Under the pieces are notes generated by a model. The model was not told the DNA's origin. It saw only the letters and a program-made list of their open reading frames with translations, and ran no database searches. Source: Rhizophagus irregularis (taxonomy: Eukaryota; Glomeromycota; Glomeromycetes; Glomerales; Glomeraceae). Taken from it: a stretch of 64,000 nt of DNA. Shown one piece after another: positions 56,920 through 64,000 of the stretch (its first letter is position 1; every line of letters starts with the position of its first letter). The position numbers were made by a program, and so were the translations under genes. The stretch is from assembly GCF_026210795.1 (NCBI RefSeq), contig NC_089433.1, forward strand, positions 4,365,001-4,429,000, given 5' to 3'.

Positions 56920-57480
56920 CTATTCCTCGTCATCTGAGTCATCATCATCCAAGTCACCGAACACATCCTCATCAGGAGTATCCCCATCCTTAAATAACTC
57001 AAAATTGCACATCATTCGGATGTATTCTCCCTTATTAGTTTCTTCCGATATAAAACTACAATGGAGAATAGCTTGTTCTATGACTACCATTTCTTCGAAT
57101 TTGGTATACTTTTCTTGACTAATTTTAATTGATTCATCGGCAAGTTTATTAAAATTTATACCACCATCTGCACAATCTCGCCAGAAAGCCCTTTCAGCTT
57201 TCTTACATATATTTGCCACCTGTTCGTATGCCTCCTCGGCTTGCATGCGCCACTTTCAGAGTACTCGTTCAGCTTCGGCTCTCCAGATTGGGTTGACTTC
57301 TAGAAGATGTGGTCCGAAATTGCTACTTGGAATGTATTCCAGGATATGGCCTACAAGTTCGGGGATTGCTGATACTGCGTGCGGGGTTTGACAGCTTTTT
57401 AGGATTTCCCTATTGATAGCTATAAGATCAGAAACTGTGCAGCCGAAGATTGATGCCAACTTTTCTGCGGTATATGCCAT
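56920..57480 (-). pseudogene. Small acidic Maverick protein, one in-frame TGA
   Basis: The frame starts MAYTAEKLASIFGCTVSDLI at 57480, just inside the right inverted repeat and its promoter-like motif. A TGA at 57256-57258 follows ...AEAERVL. The same frame continues KWRMQAEEAYEQVANICKKA and ends in a very acidic tail, VFGDLDDDDSDDEE. The whole would be 186 residues, mainly helical. I do not recognise it. The TGA again fits CGA. A role as a DNA-terminal or structural protein is only a guess. Confidence 0.6.
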
Positions 57481-57519
57481 GTTATGTACTATTTATCTGT
57501 ATAGTTACTTGGTACCTAC

Positions 57520-57542
57520 CTTTTATTCAATTACATTTTTTC
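57520..57542 (-). promoter_or_regulatory. Shared Maverick upstream motif, copy 3 (acidic gene)
   Basis: The same block at the inner edge of the right inverted repeat, about 40 bp upstream of the ATG at 57480. Confidence 0.6.
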
Positions 57543-57963
57543 TCGGTATAAGGGTAATTGCTTACCTTGCTATTCCGCTCTATTGACCCCATGGCTGGTT
57601 TCCTGGATGGGTTAATATTTTCTTACCTTTTTTGGCTCCGTTGGCTTTGAAATCCTATTTCTTGTTCGGTTGGGGGTAAGTAGGTGAAAATATTAATAAA
57701 TGATTTAGATTATGAAATAAGTAGGTGAAAATATTAATAAACGGTTTAGATTATGAGATAAGTAGGATATAAGTAAGTAAAAAATATAAAAAGGTAGTCA
57801 GGATTGGACCCACAGCCGGTGGAAGAGTAATGGGAGTAGCAAGAAAAAGGTGACTAGAATTGGACCCACAGCCGGTGGGAGAGCAATGAGGTGGTAGCAA
57901 GAAAAAGGTAACCAGGATTGGACTCCGAGAAAAGTGAGCCAGAACTGGGATTTATATACTACT
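57520..57963 (-). repeat. Right terminal inverted repeat of the Maverick
   Basis: Reverse complement of 18471-18913 with a few differences, followed by TTTGTT at 57964-57969. Confidence 0.92.
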
Positions 57964-57969
57964 TTTGTT

Positions 57970-59310
57970 CTCCAATGACAAATATCAAATCAGCTGTATG
58001 CTTACGCATTTTTTTGGCTCACAAAGAGTTATTTTCCATTGAATACAAGACAAATATTTTAAATTTTTATGCAACAAATTATTGGATAGAATTAAAATAA
58101 TAAGATCACGTGCATCTAGTACTACTGTACTACCAATTGCAATTATTCTACAAAGACATTTTTTAATTTCACTTATAAGAAATGTCGCTTTCATTTTGGC
58201 ATATATATTCCTTGTCCTCATATCAACGACCCTGAATATTTTTATAAAGATACACAATGTGGTATCCCTACTCCCTTTATCATGTCGCAACATAGAAATG
58301 CATGCGTAATTCATTAACATATCTTTACAAAAATACAATGTTTCAAGAATATCAAAAATAAAGATAAACCGAAATTGGAACATACAGTATATCAAGAGAT
58401 TTTGTTAATGACAAGTCCTCTCATGCCAATTTATTATATTACAGATGGCTTAATGGTAAATCAAAATATATTACCTCTAGATGACTGGGTATTTCATATG
58501 ACAGCAATATTCATGCTAGAGATTCTTCTTCAACATTCAAACTGGGCAACAGACACATGTACCGAAAAAGTTTGTCCAACTTTTAATACAATTTGAGTCT
58601 TAATTTACGGATGCAAAAACAACAAGATATACATTTCAAACATACTTGCCATTGTGTATTCAATAAAATGTGATTACTGTCTAATCGCAAGGCTACAAAT
58701 CATGACTATTTAACGATAGCGCGCAAATATTGCTTTCTATTTGTAAAATCTCAATACGTCAAAGTACCTATCTGACATTTATTGTACAAACATTCTGATT
58801 CAATCCCGAACGCTGATGACTATCCGTTTTTGGTTCCTTATTTCGTGATGGATTCAAATCATAAGAAACAAATTCTGACAAAACTCAATCAAGCGTCATC
58901 ATCCACCGGTTCTTCTGCACCACCTACTAATTACAACCCGATTCCAGATGTATTCATACATAAAAAATATTATGATATTATACCAAAAGATCTGATTTAC
59001 GTGAATGATTGTTATATGGTTTCTGGATTTAGAGAATGGTTTACTTATATATACAACATTGATGAATTTTATTATCCACCAGAGAGTAGGACCCCACGTT
59101 ATAATGCAAAAGGCAAATATGTCGCAAGAACTCCAGTATACCGTTCAGGAGTAGTAGAAAATTACGTACCATTACATATTGTAGAAAAATCTTAATTACA
59201 AAGAACTGAAAAATTGAAGGTGGATGCTTTAGCAAAAGAGGCAGCATACCATAGAACTACTCTCAAGCATTACAATGCTCGTACCAATACCATTAAATCT
59301 TAATGGACAC
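57970..59310 (+). pseudogene. 3' part of the gene cut by the Maverick, heavily decayed
   Basis: After the TTTGTT duplication the frame of 18464 continues FSNDKYQISCMLTHFFGSQR, with a TGA at about 58039, then FKFLCNKLLDRIKIIRSRAS. From about 58150 a second frame takes over (FHFGIYIPCPHINDPEYFYK, then a TAA at 58314, then KLEHTVYQEILLMTSPLMPI to 58593). A third block at 58782-59195 is open and well preserved: MYKHSDSIPNADDYPFLVPY ... VNDCYMVSGFREWFTYIYNI ... SGVVENYVPLHIVEKS. It is followed by KLKVDALAKEAAYHRTTLKH. Frame changes could be introns or indels. The protein is not recognised. The opposite-strand frame at 57985-58395 looks like a shadow. Confidence 0.4.
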
Positions 59311-59600
59311 ATCAAATAGTTTTCACGATCACATGCCTAATTATTTGGCCAAGAGACAACAAAATCATGAATCTGATTTTAGTAACACTACGTTAAACAA
59401 AAATTTCAATAAAGCTCTCAAAAAAAATAATCTCCAAACTCAAGGGGCTATATGATTTCCTATATATCCATACATCAATATATCGGACAATACAGCAGAG
59501 GTCGAATGTTGTCGGGCTGGATGTGGGAGGTGCTAGTACCACCCACCTCCAGGTCTACAACCCGTCGCAGTACCTATATGGCCCCTACAGGGCTTAGGAA
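59311..59600 (+). pseudogene. Further coding-like remnant
   Basis: The plus strand reads MDTSNSFHDHMPNYLAKRQQ and NTTLNKNFNKALKKNNLQTQ. After a TGA it gives FPIYPYINISDNTAEVECCR and a Pro-rich end. It may be the C-terminus of the preceding gene. Function unknown. Confidence 0.3.
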
Positions 59601-59604
59601 TCCC

Positions 59605-59835
59605 CAATATCTGTCACCATCTGTCAATAACATCTGTCATATAACAATATACTAAAAAAGGATAAAATAAGGGAAAAGAGAGGAAAATACGATAGAATCA
59701 GAGGGGTATGACAGATATGACGGATATGACAGATGTTTCAGAAAAATCGGAAGAGGGATATCTCCAGAAAAAAGTTTTGATTTTACCCCCCCAAATCTGT
59801 CATTCTGTCATAGTTCTGTCATATGATCAGGATTC
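59605..59835. repeat. Cluster of ATCTGTCA/TGACAGAT inverted repeats
   Basis: Three or four ATCTGTCA copies (59605-59640) face TGACAGATATGACGGATATG copies (59708-59735), with more ATCTGTCATTCTGTCAT words at 59800-59822. The arms could fold into a hairpin of about 200 bp. Confidence 0.7.
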
Positions 59836-60014
59836 AGTCTATTCATCTGTCGGAAGCAGTGAGATAGCAAACCAGGTAAGTTAGCAGGTAAGCCCCTAGA
59901 AGGTCTATAGAGCCAGTAAGACCAACCCTGTCTCGCCCCCATCAGAAAAAATAAGTAATTGAACAATGGGTATACCATAAGTAACCTATAACATCGGGAA
60001 ATTTTTTGGGAAGC

Positions 60015-60140
60015 AGATCTGCGCAGATTTTCAGAAATTATATCTGCGCAGATCTTATACCCTGGCGCAAAACATTAGAGGAAAAATCCAATAAAAAACT
60101 GCGCAGATTTTATAAATAACAAAGTTCTGCGCAGATTTTT
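60015..60140. repeat. Repeated palindrome ATCTGCGCAGAT
   Basis: The perfect 12-bp palindrome occurs at 60017 and 60042, and slightly shortened (CTGCGCAGAT) near 60099 and 60127. It is unusually GC-rich for the region. Confidence 0.8.
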
Positions 60141-60189
60141 AAATAAAAAACCTTCGAAATATCTCAGCAATTTTTTTCAGTAAAAATCT

Positions 60190-60446
60190 GCATCACAATA
60201 ATACAAATTAATTTATTGCATTAATTACTAATTTATTTATATAATCAAAATTACTTTTTTATTATATATTAACAAGTTTACAAATACAATTGAAATCTAT
60301 TACTAGTCATTGCTATTCATCATCTTTTTACTGCACATTTACATGTTGTTAATGGTTTGGAACATTGTTCCAGTTGGTTCGATTCCAACAAACAAAAAAC
60401 AAAATAGAAAATCAGAGATATTTGTTACAAATTTCGAAGTTATTAC
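60190..60446. other. AT-rich spacer before array B
   Basis: No gene supported. A tRNA T-arm-like hairpin (GTTGGTTCGATTCCAAC, about 60372-60388) occurs without the rest of a tRNA. Confidence 0.45.
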
Positions 60447-63298
60447 TTTCGAAATGTTTGACATGAAATCCCAGGATCTAAAAAATAAAGAAAATGAACG
60501 TTAGTAAAACGTTCGTTAAAGAAAAATAAAAAAAATAACTTCAAAGTATTATTACCTTCGAAGTTCTTCCAAATGGAAGTCCGGAACCTAAAAATAGAAG
60601 AAAAATGAACGTTAGTAAATGTTCGTTAAAGAAAATTAAAAAAAAAGAACTTTGAAGTGTTATTACCTTCGAAGTTCTTTCAAATGAGAGACGGGACCTA
60701 AAAAATAAAAGAAAACGAATGTTAGTAAAACGTTCGTTAAAGAAAATTAAAAAAAAAGAAACTTTGAAGTGTTATACCTTCGAAGTTCTTTCAAATGGAG
60801 CCAGAACCTAAAAATAAAGGAAAAATGAACGTTAGTAGAACGTTCGTTAAAGAAAAATAAAATAAAAATAAAAAAGAATTTTAAAGGTTTACCTTCAAAA
60901 TTCTTTCGTCCAGAAGCCGGAGAACCAAAACCCTGCAAAAAAAACAACTGAAACGTTAGTAAACGTTTCGTAAATTAAAGTAACAAAAAAATAAGAATTT
61001 CGAAGTTTACCTTCAAAATTCTTTCGTCCAGGAGCTGGAGAACAAAAATCCTACAAAAAAAAACCAACTGAAACGTTAGTAAGTGTTTCACAAATTAAAA
61101 ACAACAAAAAAAAAATGAAGAATTTTGAAGTTTTACCTTCAAAATTCTTTTCGGGAATGATGATGACCTACAAAAAAAAAATGAAACGTTAGAAAATGTT
61201 TCGCTAAATAAAAAAAAATATAAAAGAATTTGAAGGAATTTTACCTTCAAAATTCCATCCAGAAGCCGTAAACCTGCAAAAAGTAAAAATTGAAACGTTA
61301 ATCTACGTTTCGTTCAAATAAAAAATAAAAATAAAATAATTTTGAATTTCACCTTCGAAATTCCGTCCAATCCAGGTGGCTACCAGAAAAAGAAAAAGAA
61401 ATCGAAATGTTAGTAACGTTTCGTTTAAATAAAATAAAAAAAAAAATATGTTTCGTAACGAAAAGTTCATTACGAAACTAACCATGTTGAAAATTCCGTC
61501 CAGGCTGGAACCAGAGAGCCGAAAATCTAAAAAAAAGAATAAAGAACGTTAACGTTCTTTTACAAAAATAAAATAAAATAAAGAAATAAAAGAATTTCGA
61601 AAAAATACCTTTGAAATTCAGTTCAGGAGAGTTCGGGAGAGCCGGAAACCTAAAAAAAATCGAAACGTTAATAACGTTTCGTTAAAATAAACAAAAAAAG
61701 AATAAAAAATAAAAAATAAAATTGAAGTTTACCTTCGAAATTAAAGTCCTTCGGCATCCTGGACCTATAAAGAAGAGAAAAACGAACGTTAGTGAACGTT
61801 CGTTAAAAAAAGACTCCCTTTTTTTTCGAAAGTTATTTACCTTCGAAATCAAGTATGAGACACGTACCTTCAGCGTCTTGGACCTACAAAAATGAAAACG
61901 AACGTTAGTTAACGTTCGTAAAAAAAAAACTAATAAAAAAAATATATTTTTGAAGGATATAAAGGATATAACCTTCGAAATGAAGCTCTGGAAAGCCATG
62001 GGCCTACAAAAAAAGAAAGCTGAAACGTTAGTAAACGTTTCGCTAAAATAAAAGAAAAAAAGTAAAATGAAATTTCGAAGCCTTACCTTTGAAATAAGAG
62101 ACTGGAACCTGCCTTTCGGTTTCTTGTACAGTTGTACCTACGAAAAGTAAAAAAATGAACGTTAGAATTAGTAACGTTCATTAAATAAAATAATAAAAAA
62201 AAATCGAAGATTTTACCTTCGATATGGAAGTTCTTTCGGCTTCCTTTACCTAAAAAAAAAAGAATAACGAACGTTAGTGAACGTTCGTTTAAATAAAAAG
62301 AAAAAAAAATTCGAAGGTTAAATTTACCTTCGATATAGAGACCCGGAACTCGTTTTCGGATTCCTTTACCTAAAAAAAAGGAAATATGAACGTTGTTAAC
62401 GTTCGTCAATAAAGTTAAAAAATATATATATATATTTTTTTTTTTGAAAGGTTTTACCTTCGATATGGAAGTCCGGTTTGTCTTTCGGCTTCCTTTAACT
62501 AAAAAAAAGACGAAACGTTAGTTAACGTTCGTCAATATAAATTAATTTTAAAAAAAATTAATTTTTTTTTTCGAAGGTTTATTTCACCTTCGATATAGGA
62601 GCCCAGAACTCAGTTTCGGCTTCTTTTATCTAAAAAAAATAAGACGAAACATTAGTTAACGTTCGTCAATAAAGTTAATAAAACAAAATATTTTTTTTTC
62701 AAAGGTTTTACCTTCAAAGTAAAGTCCGGAGCCATTTTTTGGCGTCAGGACCTATAAAATACAAAAACGAACGTAACTAACGTTCGTTAAAGTTAAAATA
62801 TAAAAAAAAAATATTTCGAAGATTTTTACCTTCGAAATAAGAGTCCGGAGCTGATCTTCAGCATCCAGGACCTAAAAATATGAAAACGAACGTTAGTGAT
62901 GTTCGTTAAATAAAATTAAAGATTCGGAAGTTAATATACCTCCGAATTTCAAAATCATCGATAGGTTCCATCCGGAACCTATATAATATAAAAAAAAATT
63001 ATTTTTTTTTTTAAAAAATAAATTAAGATTCAGAGGTAAGCATACCTCCGAATTCCAATATCTTTGATGGGTTCCATCCAGAACCTATATAATATAAAAA
63101 AAATTGTTTTTTTTTTAAAAAAAATAAATTAAATTTCGGAGGTAAGCATACCTCCGAATTCCAACTAAAATCATCGATAGGTTCCATCCGGAACCTATAT
63201 AATATAAAAAAAATTTTTTTTTCTCTAAAAATAATTAAAGTTTCGGAGGTGATATACCTCCAAATTAAAATTGACAATAAGCTCTATTATGTTCTTGA
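60447..63298 (-). repeat. Tandem micro-exon/intron array B (about 25 exon-like units)
   Basis: On the minus strand a unit of 105-130 bp repeats. An exon-like core starts after TTTTTAG with GTTCCGGA-like sequence and ends ...CTTCGAAG before GTAATA or GTAAAA. A T/A spacer and a branch-site palindrome AACGTTTACTAACGTT follow. Core positions (plus coordinates, right to left): 63258-63298, 63152-63194, 63046-63084, 62940-62978, 62830-62871, 62712-62751, 62588-62629, 62458-62498, 62328-62369, 62217-62249, 62087-62137, 61973-62003, 61841-61883, 61733-61764, 61609-61649, 61483-61526, 61353-61379, 61245-61273, 61137-61167, 61011-61050, 60893-60932, 60778-60807, 60667-60697, 60556-60587 and 60447-60477. 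The three units at 62940-63194 lack a TACTAAC palindrome and use TTCGGAG/CTCCGAA arms at the donor. Cores are 27-51 nt, not fixed modulo 3. Confidence 0.75.
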
Positions 63299-63301
63299 CT
63301 T

Positions 63302-63855
63302 ACAAACTGAACGTTAACTGATGTTCATTCAAAAAAATTTTTTTTTTTCAAAGAAGAAAAAAAAGGAATACGACTCCTTTTTTAGTTCTGATTTCCCTGC
63401 ATGTTGCAGATTATGTGCTGAATGTTGGACGAATTTGCCTTAAAGACTCCGAACCTTGCAAATAAATTTTTTTTTAAAAAAAAAAATTTCTCTGATAAGT
63501 TTCAAAGCTTAAAAAATAATAGAAATATTTTTTCTTTGGAATCTTTAACAGATTATTTCCTGAAAGGTGTTGTAAAAAAAATTATTTCACAAAGTTTTTT
63601 TCTTTAGTAATAAGTGTTGTAGAAAAAATTATTTTTTTAAAGTCTTGTAAAGTTTTTTTTTTTAAAGAGTATTGTAGAAAAAATCATTTAAGTATTAAAT
63701 CAAGTTAGAGTTAATTAAAGTTTAAATATTAAATCAATGATAAAATTGCAGATCGAACTGATATTTTAATGAAAAAAAAGCAAAAATCTGCAAAATTGCA
63801 GACTTCCGCATAAATTTTACATAAAAAAAAGCAGAAATCTGCAAAATCGCAGACT
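63302..63855. other. AT-rich stretch with two CTGCAAAATNGCAGA repeats
   Basis: Two direct copies of AAATCTGCAAAATTGCAGAC (63784 and 63835) just before the LINE fragment. No gene is supported. Confidence 0.5.
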
Positions 63856-63861
63856 TTCCGT

Positions 63862-64000
63862 ATGGATGATACAAATTTCATGGCTGGAAACCAGGAAAAT
63901 TTAGAAAAAATTTTATCAATTGCTAACACCTTTTATAATCTTAATGATATAAAAATCAATAAGGATAAATCAGAATTATTATTAAAAAAACAATATATCC
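63862..64000 (+). mobile_element. LINE reverse-transcriptase fragment running off the right edge
   Basis: The frame MDDTNFMAGNQENLEKILSI followed by ANTFYNLNDIKINKDKSELL is the region around the catalytic (Y/F)xDD box and the following helix of non-LTR reverse transcriptases (here MDD preceded by Arg). The sequence before 63862 is not coding, so the copy is 5'-truncated at about the active site. The rest lies beyond the window. Confidence 0.65.

Larger units (their letters stand above)
18471..57963. mobile_element. Maverick/Polinton-type element, 39.5 kb with nested insertions
   Basis: Terminal inverted repeats of about 444 bp (18471-18913 and 57520-57963) begin AGTAGTATATAAATCCCAG. They are flanked by a perfect 6-bp duplication TTTGTT (18465-18470 and 57964-57969), which is the hallmark of Polintons. 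A retroviral-type integrase and a protein-primed-type DNA polymerase B lie inside. Three later insertions account for about 27.3 kb, leaving about 12.1 kb of native sequence. Native genes are at 18938-19562/36690-36732, 37547-36756, 37652-38160, the split Gag-like polyprotein (51184-48320 and 38775-38340), 51160-52890, 56782-52887 and 57480-56920. Major and minor capsid, packaging ATPase and adenain-type protease genes were not found. Every long gene is damaged, so the element is dead as read. Confidence 0.9.

Noticed and set aside
5833-57480. UGA read as an amino acid (recoding) to explain the many in-frame TGA codons
   Set aside because: The stops occur together with TAA stops, frameshifts and insertions in the same genes. 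The intact genes (protease-like gene, ORF3) end normally, and CGA-to-TGA decay explains them more simply.
57970-58200. Cyclin-box-like reading of the FKFLCNKLLDRIKIIRSRAS stretch
   Set aside because: Only a loose resemblance. The following sequence is Cys-rich in another frame and does not fit a cyclin.
57985-58395. Minus-strand frame of 136 codons over the gene remnant
   Set aside because: The plus strand continues the frame of the interrupted gene and has better protein-like sequence, so the minus frame is probably a shadow.
60372-60388. tRNA gene suggested by a perfect T-arm (GTTGGTTCGATTCCAAC)
   Set aside because: No matching acceptor, D-arm or anticodon arm could be found around it.

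Overview
The window looks like a repeat-rich, AT-rich piece of a fungal nuclear genome. The closest match in style is an arbuscular mycorrhizal fungus of the Rhizophagus/Glomeromycotina type. That placement is an inference from base composition, short spliceosomal introns (GTAAGT ... TACTAAC ... TTTAG), and the mixture of Ty3-type, CACTA, hAT, LINE and Maverick/Polinton elements with an F-box gene. Almost everything recognisable is mobile DNA or debris of it. Most genes carry stops or frameshifts, and many of the stops are TGA where a CGA arginine codon would fit, which suggests decay of methylated CpG.

Left part (1-18.4 kb). A gene's first exon runs off the left edge. A CACTA-ended, transposase-less element (1494-5782) is filled by a tandem array of about 18 micro-exon/intron units in which the 5' splice site and the branch site lie inside small hairpins. 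This array was later hit by a CACAG-ended MITE (2670-3031) and a solo LTR (3798-4467). Next come a badly decayed gene of unknown function (5833-9589, minus) split by a Ty3-family solo LTR, a 5'-truncated LINE ending in poly-A (to 11764), a coiled-coil pseudogene, and a spliced gene with a trypsin-like protease fold that seems to lack its catalytic residues (14821-15985).

Middle (18.47-57.96 kb). A single Maverick/Polinton-type element spans 18471-57963, with about 444-bp terminal inverted repeats and a perfect 6-bp target duplication TTTGTT. It is split by three later insertions: a 17.1-kb CACTA transposon (19563-36686, duplication TAA), a 9.5-kb Ty3-type LTR retrotransposon (38776-48319, duplication GCGA/GCGC) and a solo LTR (51352-52019, duplication GCAT). 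The CACTA element itself holds a hAT transposon (29000-32285, duplication CCATAGGG) and a small TA-flanked MITE. Removing the insertions leaves about 12.1 kb of Maverick: an unknown CxxC protein, a two-repeat TBP-like protein, an F-box protein, a long coiled-coil/Gag-like/retropepsin-like/zinc-finger polyprotein, an integrase, a protein-primed-type DNA polymerase B and a small acidic protein. I see no capsid, ATPase or adenain-type protease. Three genes share an identical upstream motif, so the element seems to have its own promoter code.

Right part (57.96-64 kb). The gene fragment that the Maverick interrupted resumes, followed by short palindromic repeats. A second micro-exon array (60447-63298, minus, about 25 units) has the same logic as the first but different hairpin sequences. 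A LINE reverse-transcriptase fragment runs off the right edge. The two arrays and the unusual gene content of the Maverick are the most novel items.
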